The notes under the pieces: generated by a model
Told to the model about the DNA's origin: nothing
The model's database searches: none
Seen by the model: the letters and a program-made list of their open reading frames with translations, nothing else
Position numbers and translations under genes: made by a program
Shown here: piece by piece, positions 24,402-32,318 of the stretch
Layout of the letters: every line of letters starts with the position of its first letter
How positions within the stretch are numbered: position 1 is the first letter of the stretch
Assembly (NCBI RefSeq): GCF_046156265.1
Contig: NZ_JAWDIR010000010.1
Span: 1-50,830 of the forward strand
Reading direction: 5' to 3'
DNA length: 50,830 bases
Source of the DNA: CAMDHY01 sp046156265
GTDB lineage: Bacteria; Pseudomonadota; Alphaproteobacteria; Rhizobiales; Segnochrobactraceae

Positions 24402-26516
24402 TCATCCATGCCTCCTGTAGGAACGGAGGAGTTGTGCGTTTATGGCAACGATGACGGTGCTGGCAGACATGAAAGCGGCAGCCACAGCCGGTGTCATCAT
24501 GAAGCCTGTTCCGAAGGTAATACCGGCCGCCATCGGCACAGCGATCGCGTTGTAGGCCGTTGCCCAGATGAGGTTCTGCACCATCTTGCGATAAGTGGCG
24601 CGCGACAGCCCTAGGATGGCCCCGACATCGCGCGGGTCGCTCCTGACCAGCACGACGTCGGCGGACTCCACGGCGACGTCGGTACCAGCTCCGATGGCAA
24701 TCCCGAGGTCGGCCACGACCAGGGCAGGTGCGTCGTTCACACCGTCGCCGACCATGGCGACGGAGAGCCCGCGCGCCTGCAGCTCCTCGATCTTCTCTGA
24801 TTTCTGATCGGGCAGTACCTCAGCAAAGTACTCGGTGATGCCGAGTTCCTCGGACACCGCCTTTGCAACCCCCTCGGCATCGCCGGTGAGCATGACTGAG
24901 CTGATCCCGAGGGCCTTGAGTTCAGCGATGGCTTCTTTCGATTCCGGACGGACGATGTCGGCCAGCGCGAAGAGTGCGCGTGGCGCGCCGTCGCGGACGA
25001 TGACGACGACCGTCTTGCCCTGTCCTTCCAATCGTTTGAGGCTGTCATGAGCGATGGCGTTGCCCTGCCGCGCGAGGTGGCCGGGGCTCACAATGCGGAT
25101 GTCCTGGCCGTCGACCCTGGCGGAAATGCCCTCGCCGGTGATGTTGCTCACGTCGGTGGCCCTGAGGACGGTCAGGCTACGCTGCTTCGCCTCGGCAACG
25201 ATGCCGTGAGCGATGGGATGCTCGGACTGGCTCTCGGCAGCCGCCGCATAAGCCAGCTCTTCGTTCTCGTCGCCACCGGCGAGCAGCACGACGTCGCTGA
25301 CGCCGAAGCGGCCCTCGGTCAGGGTTCCGGTCTTGTCGAACACCACGGTACTGAGGTTGCGAGCCCGCTCGAAGGCGGCGCGGTCGCGGATCAAAAGCCC
25401 ATTACCGGCGGACAGTGAGGTGCTGACTGCGACGACGAGCGGAACAGCGAGGCCGAGCGCGTGTGGACAGGCGACGACCATCACCGTCACCATCCGCTCC
25501 ATCGCGAACTCGAGCGGCGCATCCAGCACCAGCCACCAAACGAAGAGAGTGCCGAAACCGACCGTGAGCGCGATATAGGTCAACCATGAGGCGGCACGGT
25601 TGGCGAGGTCCTGGGTGCGGGACCGGGTGGCTTGCGCCTTCTTCACAAGCTCAATGACTTGCGCCAGATAAGTGGCATCACCGGTGGCGGTGACCTCGAT
25701 CGTCACGGCATTGGCGCCGTTGATCGCGCCTCCGATGGCGGTCGCCCCGACGGTCTTCGCGACCGGCCGGGATTCGCCGGTCAGCATCGCCTCGTTGAAG
25801 CCGGTTGAGCCCTCGACGATCTTGCCGTCCACGGGCACCTTTGCGCCGGGCCGTATCAGAACGCGGTCTCCCGGCTTCAAGGCCGAGATCGCCACCTCAT
25901 GGGTCGCACCGTCAGCGTCGACCTTCGTCGCACTGTCGGGCAGGAGCCGGACAAGTTCCTCCAACGCCCGCGAGGCGCCCATCACCGAGCGCATCTCGAT
26001 CCAGTGACCGAGCAGCATGATCGCGATCAGCGTCACCAACTCCCAGTAGAATTCCTCGCCCGAAAAGCCGAAGGTGACGGCGGCTGAGAAGAAGTAGGCG
26101 GCCGAGATCGCGAGCGCGATCAGCGTCATCATTCCGGGCTGACCCTTGCGTAGCTCGGAGGTGAACCCCGTCAGGAACGGCCATCCGCCGTAGACGTAGG
26201 CGACAGTAGAGAGCACGAAGAGGACATAGCGGTCGCCTGGGAAGGCCAGTGCCTCGGCTATGCCGAGCCAGTGCTGGATCATCGGCGAGAGCAGGAGCAC
26301 CGGCGGTGTGAGGATTAGCGTCGCCCAAAAGCGGCGGCGGAAATCGGCGACCATTGCACTATGATCGTGCCCACCATGCCCTCGGTTTCCATTGTGTTTA
26401 GGGCCACCGTCCGCGACGACGTCCCCACGTGTTGCCGATGAGGGATTCAAACTCCCATCGCCGTGTACATCGTGGTCGCGGCGTCTGGAGTGGGTCTGCG
26501 GCCGATCTACCGTCAT
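24402..26516 (-). CDS. copB: CopB-type copper P1B-ATPase (CPH motif)
   Basis: A 704-residue P-type ATPase. Instead of CxxC domains the N-terminus is His-rich (GPKHNGNRGHGGHDHSAMVA). The membrane metal site is ACPHALGL (CPH), diagnostic of the P1B-3/CopB group. Phosphorylation site DKTGTLTEG, HP motif SEHPIAHGIV, TGES actuator and GDGVNDAPAL hinge are intact. By family it exports copper, possibly Cu(II) or Cu(I), using ATP. The ATG at 26516 follows a GGAC and begins a normal N-terminus; an in-frame ATG at 26564 is possible. It lies downstream of the ICMT-like and DUF2933 genes on the same strand, a common companion set for CopB. Confidence 0.93.
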   Translation of the reverse strand: MTVDRPQTHSRRRDHDVHGDGSLNPSSATRGDVVADGGPKHNGNRGHGGHDHSAMVADFRRRFWATLILTPPVLLLSPMIQHWLGIAEALAFPGDRYVLFVLSTVAYVYGGWPFLTGFTSELRKGQPGMMTLIALAISAAYFFSAAVTFGFSGEEFYWELVTLIAIMLLGHWIEMRSVMGASRALEELVRLLPDSATKVDADGATHEVAISALKPGDRVLIRPGAKVPVDGKIVEGSTGFNEAMLTGESRPVAKTVGATAIGGAINGANAVTIEVTATGDATYLAQVIELVKKAQATRSRTQDLANRAASWLTYIALTVGFGTLFVWWLVLDAPLEFAMERMVTVMVVACPHALGLAVPLVVAVSTSLSAGNGLLIRDRAAFERARNLSTVVFDKTGTLTEGRFGVSDVVLLAGGDENEELAYAAAAESQSEHPIAHGIVAEAKQRSLTVLRATDVSNITGEGISARVDGQDIRIVSPGHLARQGNAIAHDSLKRLEGQGKTVVVIVRDGAPRALFALADIVRPESKEAIAELKALGISSVMLTGDAEGVAKAVSEELGITEYFAEVLPDQKSEKIEELQARGLSVAMVGDGVNDAPALVVADLGIAIGAGTDVAVESADVVLVRSDPRDVGAILGLSRATYRKMVQNLIWATAYNAIAVPMAAGITFGTGFMMTPAVAAAFMSASTVIVAINAQLLRSYRRHG

Positions 26517-26623
26517 TCTGATCTGTCCTGCGGGGGGCGTTTGCGACTCGGACCCGCTTGCCATTCATTGGAAGCTGTAGAATCCTTGGTGTTGCCATGG
26601 ATTCCCGTTTTTGATATCGACCA

Positions 26624-27280
26624 TTATCCGGCACTATATCTAAACAGACCGGCGGGGCGCGGCAGGAACGCTGGAACCGCGTTTGCATATAGACGGTACC
26701 GTTCACCGAATACCGCCCCCACTTCTCGCTCTTCGGTCTTCGCGAGCCGCCAATACATGACCAGCAAAACTGGCAGCATCAGGCCCGTGACCAGCGTCGG
26801 CCACTGCAGGAAAAAACCGACCATGATTAGCGCGAAGCCGGCATACTGCGGATGCCGCAGTCGGGCGTATGGACCGGTCGTCGCGAGGGTTCCCTTCTTC
26901 TGCGCATCGTGGAGCACCCGCCAGGCAGAGGCGATCAGCATGAAACCGCTCCCGATGAAAACGTAGCTCAGCAGATGGAACGGGCTGAAATGCGGATTCA
27001 TCGACCAGCCGAACAGGGCTGGCCAGAGATGTCCAGCATCGTGCGAGAGCGGATCGAGAGCCGGAACGGTGCTGCCAACCCAGCCTGCCAGGAGGTAGAG
27101 CGTCAGAGGGAACCCGTACATCTCTGCAAACAACGCAACGATGAAGGCCGAAAAGGCCCCAAGCGAGCGCCAGTCTCGCGTCGTGTTCGGCTTGAAGAAG
27201 CTGAATGCGAACAGGATGAAGATACCCGCGTTTAAGGCGGCCAGAAACCACAGACCATAGGCCGGAACATCACCGTTCAT
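26624..27280 (-). CDS. ICMT/PEMT-like integral membrane methyltransferase family protein
   Basis: About 218 residues with five or six hydrophobic segments. The C-terminal motif GPYARLRHPQYAGFALIMVG followed by EEREVGAVFGERYRLYANAV is the S-adenosylmethionine-binding signature of isoprenylcysteine carboxyl methyltransferase/phospholipid methyltransferase-like proteins. Family members often lie beside CopB-type ATPases and DUF2933 genes; their substrate is not known. The start is uncertain among in-frame ATGs between 27,280 and 27,319. The one used overlaps the DUF2933 stop by 11 bases. Confidence 0.8.
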   Translation of the reverse strand: MNGDVPAYGLWFLAALNAGIFILFAFSFFKPNTTRDWRSLGAFSAFIVALFAEMYGFPLTLYLLAGWVGSTVPALDPLSHDAGHLWPALFGWSMNPHFSPFHLLSYVFIGSGFMLIASAWRVLHDAQKKGTLATTGPYARLRHPQYAGFALIMVGFFLQWPTLVTGLMLPVLLVMYWRLAKTEEREVGAVFGERYRLYANAVPAFLPRPAGLFRYSAG

Positions 27281-27530
27281 CGCGGCCACCATTTTGCCCG
27301 CCATGGCCGCCGTGACCACGATGCATAAAGAAATGCATGCCGATACAGATAAGTAGTGGAAGAAGAAGGGGAAGTATCCCTAGAGCGTGCGCACGGTGCT
27401 CAATCCAGAGTAAAACACCACCAACGGCCAGAAAGACGCATAGCGCAAGTCCCGCTGGTGTGCTCAGGAATGGCCGCCGCACGCCTTCGTCTAGCATTGG
27501 GATAACCGGATCATGTTCGTGGTGAGTCAT
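27270..27530 (-). CDS. DUF2933 small membrane protein
   Basis: An 86-residue protein beginning MTHHEHDPVIPMLDEGVRRP. It has two hydrophobic helices (GLALCVFLAVGGVLLWIEH and LGILPLLLPLLICIGMHFFM) and a His/Gly-rich tail (HRGHGGHGGQNGG). This is the DUF2933 plan. Such proteins accompany copper P-type ATPases; the His tails suggest metal binding at the membrane. It overlaps the ICMT-like gene. Confidence 0.82.
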   Translation of the reverse strand: MTHHEHDPVIPMLDEGVRRPFLSTPAGLALCVFLAVGGVLLWIEHRAHALGILPLLLPLLICIGMHFFMHRGHGGHGGQNGGRDER

Positions 27531-27545
27531 GGCCTGCAACCTCAT

Positions 27546-27935
27546 CCTGGTGAGATCCTGAAGTGATCATCCCTTTTACGTATCGATAAGTGGTTTCGTT
27601 GGTTCCGAGGCCAACAGAGAACTCCACAACGACTTTGTGTGCGATGGGGGCGATCGCGGAGACAGTGCCGCGCGACGGAGCCAGCACGGTATCGCGCGTC
27701 GAACCTCCGAACGCCTCCTGTTGACCATACCCACCTGGAAGCGACATCCGAGCACGTGCATCGGATGGGCCATGCTGGCCTGGCCGTAGAATGCAGTTTC
27801 GACCCTTCTGACTGCGCACACGGCGGCGGCCATTGCTAGGTCGCGCCGGCCCGAAATTGGTGGCGACGGAATCGAGTCGGGCATCCCAGCGGCGATGGTC
27901 GACGCCAGAAACTGGCGGTGCGACAGATTTTCCAT
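27546..27935 (-). pseudogene. Decayed CueO/CutO-like multicopper oxidase
   Basis: The frame from ATG 27935 starts MENLSHRQFLASTIAAG, like the export signal of CueO-type oxidases. It then jumps after about 50 residues to AHPMHVLGCRFQVGMVN, the C-terminal type-3 copper region, in which the second His of HPMHxHG has become Leu. A frameshift follows and a second frame continues GGSTRDTVLAPSRGTVSAI, equivalent to the KDTVLVPPG segment of these oxidases. The middle domains, the HCH motif and the C-terminus are missing. It is thus an internally deleted and frameshifted remnant. It lies directly after leader D, where a cutF-cutO pair would be expected. Confidence 0.72.
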
Positions 27936-27992
27936 GCATGGGTCTCTTCGGAACGTGAGGGGATCGGATCGGACCGAAATGGCCAACCGAAC

Positions 27993-28024
27993 GAGCCCGA
28001 CACACCGAAGAGGTGCGCGGGCTC
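27993..28024 (-). promoter_or_regulatory. Two-tier RNA hairpin at the stop codon of leader D
   Basis: On the minus-strand RNA, GAGCCCG pairs with CGGGCTC (outer stem, seven bases). Inside it CACC pairs with GGTG around a TCTTC loop. The outer stem includes two bases of the stop codon of leader D (28,023-28,025). A ribosome terminating or stalled on the leader would therefore cover it. Confidence 0.65.
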
Positions 28025-28436
28025 AGACGTTCGTGGCGAGACTCGGAGGACGCAAACCGGGCGACGGCGCGCTGCCGGCTTGACTATCATCGGTTAGCGC
28101 TGTCAGCATCTCAGTAACCGCGGCGGCCCGGATTGCGGCCGTTGATGAACTCAGCGGGCTGCAAAAAGAACAAACACCGGAGATGCAGCAGGTCGTACCA
28201 TTGTCCTTATCGACAGTGCCGGCACAAGGCTCGTTTCCGATCGTCTCATCACCTGCAGGCACAACCTCATGCGAAAAAGACGCGGTAGATGCGGAATGAT
28301 TGCCCACCTCAGCATGCACAAGACCGGATCCTGAGATCGAAAACGCTAGTACCAGCAGCAGCACAAGCCAATGTCCCAAGGTCCACGTCAAAAGATGCGG
28401 ATCCTTCCTGCATTGACATGTACTCGCCCTCGCCAT
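28023..28436 (-). CDS. Secreted Cys-pair leader-like polypeptide (copy D)
   Basis: A 137-residue ORF from ATG 28436 (GAGAGGAAAAAGG upstream). After a basic start with two Cys (RASTCQCRKDPH) comes a hydrophobic signal (WLVLLLVLAFSISGSGLVHA). The cysteine motif GTTCCISGVCSFCSPLSS follows near residue 90, and the end is PGLRPPSLATNV. It is followed by a stop-codon hairpin and a decayed multicopper oxidase, the order known for cutF-cutO. A strong promoter with an FNR-like box precedes it. With the oxidase dead, the leader may now control the DUF2933, ICMT-like and copB genes. That is an inference. Confidence 0.65.
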   Translation of the reverse strand: MARASTCQCRKDPHLLTWTLGHWLVLLLVLAFSISGSGLVHAEVGNHSASTASFSHEVVPAGDETIGNEPCAGTVDKDNGTTCCISGVCSFCSPLSSSTAAIRAAAVTEMLTALTDDSQAGSAPSPGLRPPSLATNV

Positions 28437-28475
28437 ACGAGACCTTTTTCCTCTCACAGGTTTTGTGATATTTTT

Positions 28476-28517
28476 CTTATAGCAGGTCGATGCTGCTTGT
28501 GCAATGATCTGGATCAA
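28476..28517 (-). promoter_or_regulatory. Sigma-70-type promoter with FNR/FixK-like box, driving leader D
   Basis: On the minus strand, TTGCAC (28,499-28,504) and TATAAG (28,476-28,481) are separated by 17 bases. TTGATCCAGATCAT (28,504-28,517) matches the FNR/FixK consensus TTGATnnnnATCAA at nine of ten positions. Its centre falls about 41 bases before the predicted start of transcription, the class II activation position. The rest of 28,437-28,807 has no supported gene. Confidence 0.65.
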
Positions 28518-28807
28518 GATAGCGATCGTAGGGTTCGGGATTGCCGACAGGCAAAACACTGTGCCGATGAGAGCTGTCTGCACGTCCCGGCGACACTCGA
28601 GTGGCGCGCCCGACTCCTTCCTGCGGGGGTCTCTGGCCATCTTCCGGCTGCTCGTCGCTGTGTCGAACAGCGGCTACTTTTTCGTGGTCGTGCCGGCAGT
28701 TGTCGGGAAGACATCTTCCGTTGGGTCGACGTCGCGGACAAGGCAAGCCAGCGAGAGGCGGTGAATCCCTGACAGGCCTACGATTTTCCAGCTCTTCGTA
28801 GATCCTG

Positions 28808-29260
28808 CTACGTAAGCAACTCGTCTATCTTACCAAAGCGGCGTGACTTCGTCTTGAGAGACGGCCGAGCATCGTTTTTGGCTAACCCTTCGATGATCGG
28901 ACAATCCGGCCTATCGTCGCCGTGGCAACGTTCAGCAAGCGCTTCCAGCGCAGCAATCATCCCCTCAATCTCCCTCAGCTTCGCCCTCAGAGCGTCAACA
29001 TGACCGATTGCGAGTGCTTTCACATCGGCGCTGGCGCGTTCGCGGTCGTTCCACAAGCCAAGAAGCTCCCTGATCTGCTCGACGGTGAAACCGAGATCTC
29101 GCGCTCGGCGGATGAAGCGCAACCGGTGTACGTCGGCGTCGACATAACCGCGATATCCACTGGCGCTGCGAGCTGCTCTCGGGATCAATCCGGTCTGCTC
29201 ATAGTACCGGATCATCTTGGAGCTAACGCCAGACGCGGCGGAGACCTCACCGATGTTCAT
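28808..29260 (-). CDS. cueR: CueR-type Cu(I)-responsive MerR regulator
   Basis: A 150-residue MerR protein. The helix-turn-helix is at the start (NIGEVSAASGVSSKMIRYYE). The C-terminal loop RCHGDDRPDCPIIEGLA has the two cysteines, spaced by seven residues and followed by Pro-Ile-Ile, that define Cu(I)/Ag(I) sensing in CueR/HmrR. The extra C-terminal tail (about 20 residues, basic) is longer than in E. coli CueR. It is encoded downstream of copA on the same strand, 61 bases after it, so it is probably part of its own target transcript. Matching operators lie before copA and copZ. Confidence 0.93.
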   Translation of the reverse strand: MNIGEVSAASGVSSKMIRYYEQTGLIPRAARSASGYRGYVDADVHRLRFIRRARDLGFTVEQIRELLGLWNDRERASADVKALAIGHVDALRAKLREIEGMIAALEALAERCHGDDRPDCPIIEGLAKNDARPSLKTKSRRFGKIDELLT

Positions 29261-29321
29261 GATGGTACGTCTCGTTAAAGAGGGCTCTCAAAGCGTTCCA
29301 AACTTGGCGGCTCGTCCGACC

Positions 29322-31871
29322 CTAGGCGGCCGCCTTCAAGGGGGACGACTCTGATCGGGCATCGGCGGCAGGGACGCCCGCCGCCATCACGGGCATGAAC
29401 ATCTTCAGCCGCAGGGCGTTCATGAGGACAAACACACTCGACAGTGCCATTGCGCCAGCTGCAAGAACCGGTGAGAGCAACGTACCCGTGACAGGGTAAA
29501 GTGCGCCCGCCGCAACGGGTATCAGGGCCGCATTGTAAGCAAATGCCCAAAACAGGTTCTGCTTGATATTCTTGATGGTGGCGCTGGACAAAGCGACCGC
29601 ATTGACTACGCCGCGAAGGTCACCGGACATCAGGACAACGTCGGCCGACTCGATCGCCACGTCGGTGCCGGTCCCGATCGCGAGTCCTACATCCGCCTCT
29701 GCGAGTGCAGGGGCGTCGTTAATGCCGTCTCCGACGAAGGCGACCGTGCGCCCAGAACCTCTCAATGCCTGGACCGCTTTGACCTTGCCGTCCGGCAGAA
29801 CCTCCGCGACGACCTCGTCGATGCCGAGCTGGCGGGCAACGGCCTCGGCGGTTCCGCGGCTGTCTCCCGTGATCATGGCGACCTTGAGTCCAAGCCCGTG
29901 CAGCGCTCGGATCGCCTGAGGCGTGGTCTCCTTGATCGGATCGGCGACAGCGATCACTGCCGCCAGCTTGCCGTCGACCGCGGCATAGAAGGGCGACTTT
30001 CCCTCGGCTCCCAGCCGCGCCGATTCCGCTGCGAACTGCGCCACGTCATGACCCAGCGCGATCATGTAGCGATCGGCGCCGGCTGCGACGTGTCTGCCGC
30101 CGACGGTCGCCGCAACGCCATAGCCCGGCACCGCCTCGAACCGATCTGTGTTGCCGAGCTTCAATCCACGCTCCTCGGCCGCCGAGACGACCGCCTGGGC
30201 GATTGGGTGCTCGGACTTGGCCTCGACCGCAGCGACCAGGGCCAGCACCTCGTCGCGGCCAAAGCCGGCAGTAGGCGTCAGATCGGTTAGTTCCGGATGC
30301 CCCTTGGTCAGCGTGCCGGTCTTGTCGAGCGCAATCACTGAAACGTCTCGGAGCGACTGCAGTGCCTCGCCCTTTCGGAACAACACCCCGAGTTCGGCAG
30401 CCCGGCCCGTGCCGACCATGATCGACGTCGGGGTGGCGAGTCCCATTGCACACGGACAGGCAATGATGAGGACCGCCACGGCGTTGACCAGTGCGTACGT
30501 GAGCGTAGGGGTGGGGCCGAAGAAGGCCCACAGAACAAACGTCAGCAATGCGACGCCCATGACGGCCGGCACAAACCATGCCGTCACCTTGTCCACCAAG
30601 GCCTGGATGGGAAGCTTCGCGCCTTGCGCCTGCTCGACCATGCGGATGATCTGAGCAAGCATCGTATCCGCGCCCACCTTGGTCGCGCGGAAGGAGAAGG
30701 CGCCAGTCTTGTTGATCGTGCCACCCACCACCTGTGTGCCGGCAATCTTAGCAACCGGCGACGGCTCCCCGGTGATCATGGACTCATCGACGTAGGAGCT
30801 GCCTTCGACCACCTCTCCGTCGACGGGCACCCTCTCACCCGGGCGAACATGAACGACATCGCCGGCGCGAACCTCCGGCAGTGGCACTTCGACCATCCTG
30901 CCGTCACGTTCGACCCGCGCAGTCTTCGGCTGCAGTCCAACCAGCCGCTTGATCGCCTCGGACGTCCGGCCCTTGGCCTTCGCTTCGAGATAGCGGCCGA
31001 GCAAGATCAGCGTCACGATGACCGCTGCAGCCTCGTAGAAGACGTTGGCTGTACCGACGGGCAGCATCTGCGGCAGGAAGGTCGCAACGACCGAATAGAT
31101 CCAGGCCGCTGACGTGCCGACGACGACCAGCGAATTCATGTCCGGCGTACCACGGAGCAGGGCGGGTATCCCTTTCCTGAAGAACCGCCGGCCCGGTCCG
31201 AACAAAACCGCCGTAGCCAGGACGAACTGGATCAGCCAACTCGCCTTCATGCCGACTGTGTTCATCACGAGGTGATGGATCGCCGGGACGAGGTGCGAGC
31301 CCATTTCGAGCACGAAAACCGGCAGGGTGAGCACCGCCGCGACGATGAGATCCCGACGCAGCCAGGTCATTTCGCGCGCGCGGACCGCCCGCTCCCGGTC
31401 AGCGGAGGCACCATCGCTCCCGAGGTGGCGCGGTTCGTAGCCGGCCCGCCGGATCGCGTCCGCCAGGTGTTCGACGGAAACGACGCCGGCGGTGAAGCGC
31501 ACGCTAGCCCTTTCCGTAGCAAGGTTCACCGTGGCGGCAATCACGCCCGGCACCGCCATCAGCGACCGCTCGACGTGCGCGACGCAGGACGCGCAGGTCA
31601 TGCCTTCCACGCCGAGCTCTATCGTACTCTCTGACACTCCGTAGCCCGCCGCCTCGATGGCGCGGACAACTGCGGGGGCATCGGGGCTTCCGATGAAGGC
31701 GACATCAGCCCGCTCGGTCGCGAGATTGACGTTTACCGTCGCCACTCCGGGTACCTTGGCGATCGCCTTTTCGACGTGCGCGACACACGAGGCGCACGTC
31801 ATGCCCTCAACGGGAATGCTGAGGGCGGGATCGTCTCGTTCGACGCGCTGCAATGGAACGACGCTGGTCAT
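29322..31871 (-). CDS. copA: CopA Cu(I)-exporting P1B-ATPase
   Basis: An 849-residue P-type ATPase with two N-terminal CxxC domains (both GMTCASCVAHVE, near residues 24 and 90). The membrane motif is ACPCAMGLATP, with DKTGTLTKG, SEHPIAQAVV and GDGINDAPAL all intact, placing it in the P1B-1 Cu(I) group. It moves cytoplasmic Cu(I) to the periplasm. AAGGAGGAA lies 9 bases before the ATG; the frame upstream of 31871 is not coding. It is transcribed from a CueR-type promoter at 31,904-31,934 and followed by cueR. It is divergent from copZ. Confidence 0.95.
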   Translation of the reverse strand: MTSVVPLQRVERDDPALSIPVEGMTCASCVAHVEKAIAKVPGVATVNVNLATERADVAFIGSPDAPAVVRAIEAAGYGVSESTIELGVEGMTCASCVAHVERSLMAVPGVIAATVNLATERASVRFTAGVVSVEHLADAIRRAGYEPRHLGSDGASADRERAVRAREMTWLRRDLIVAAVLTLPVFVLEMGSHLVPAIHHLVMNTVGMKASWLIQFVLATAVLFGPGRRFFRKGIPALLRGTPDMNSLVVVGTSAAWIYSVVATFLPQMLPVGTANVFYEAAAVIVTLILLGRYLEAKAKGRTSEAIKRLVGLQPKTARVERDGRMVEVPLPEVRAGDVVHVRPGERVPVDGEVVEGSSYVDESMITGEPSPVAKIAGTQVVGGTINKTGAFSFRATKVGADTMLAQIIRMVEQAQGAKLPIQALVDKVTAWFVPAVMGVALLTFVLWAFFGPTPTLTYALVNAVAVLIIACPCAMGLATPTSIMVGTGRAAELGVLFRKGEALQSLRDVSVIALDKTGTLTKGHPELTDLTPTAGFGRDEVLALVAAVEAKSEHPIAQAVVSAAEERGLKLGNTDRFEAVPGYGVAATVGGRHVAAGADRYMIALGHDVAQFAAESARLGAEGKSPFYAAVDGKLAAVIAVADPIKETTPQAIRALHGLGLKVAMITGDSRGTAEAVARQLGIDEVVAEVLPDGKVKAVQALRGSGRTVAFVGDGINDAPALAEADVGLAIGTGTDVAIESADVVLMSGDLRGVVNAVALSSATIKNIKQNLFWAFAYNAALIPVAAGALYPVTGTLLSPVLAAGAMALSSVFVLMNALRLKMFMPVMAAGVPAADARSESSPLKAAA

Positions 31872-31903
31872 GGCAGTTCCTCCTTCTCGAACCATTGCGC
31901 ACC

Positions 31904-31934
31904 CAATTGGGGCTTCCAACGATGGGAAGGTCAA
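31904..31934 (-). promoter_or_regulatory. CueR operator-promoter of copA
   Basis: On the minus strand, TTGACC (31,929-31,934) and CAATTG (31,904-31,909) are separated by the 19-base spacer TTCCCATCGTTGGAAGCCC, which contains a CCTTCC...GGAAGC dyad. Spacing and arms match known CueR sites such as that of E. coli copA. Confidence 0.85.
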
Positions 31935-31969
31935 GCCCCGTCGAGGAGGGGAATTTTTTGGGCCGCCGC

Positions 31970-32000
31970 TTGACCTTGCCATGGTGGCAAGGACCACCTT
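31970..32000 (+). promoter_or_regulatory. CueR operator-promoter of copZ
   Basis: TTGACC (31,970-31,975) is followed after 19 bases by CACCTT (31,995-32,000). The spacer holds a perfect dyad, CCTTGCCA - TGG - TGGCAAGG (31,975-31,993). It is a second CueR box only 35 bases from the copA promoter and points the other way. Confidence 0.8.
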
Positions 32001-32034
32001 GATCATCGAGCACCGCAAATCGAGGAGAGTTCGT

Positions 32035-32250
32035 ATGTTCCGAATAAGTGTTCCCGACATGACCTGCGGCGGCTGTGTCCGCCGGGTTACCAACGCGATC
32101 CGCAGCGTGGATCCGGCGGCCGATGTCACTGCCACTCCGGCCACGCGCGAAGTGACGATCGCCACGCATGCCAGTGGGCAGGCGGTCCTCACCGCGTTGG
32201 CCGAAGCCGGCTATCCGGCCGAACGAAATAGCCGCACGGCGGCTGCGTGA
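32035..32250 (+). CDS. copZ: CopZ-like cytoplasmic copper chaperone
   Basis: A 71-residue heavy-metal-associated domain: MFRISVPDMTCGGCVRRVTN places the Cu(I)-binding CGGC in the usual loop, and the rest follows the ferredoxin-like fold with GYPAERN at the end. GAGGAGAG precedes the ATG. It would carry Cu(I) to CopA. It is divergent from copA and has its own CueR-type promoter, so chaperone and pump respond to the same signal. Confidence 0.92.
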   Translation: MFRISVPDMTCGGCVRRVTNAIRSVDPAADVTATPATREVTIATHASGQAVLTALAEAGYPAERNSRTAAA

Positions 32251-32318
32251 GTGTCCGAGGGGCGCTACTTCGGGTTTCGCCCCTCGCCTCCCCATTTCTG
32301 GGCGGATCGATTGAGCGG

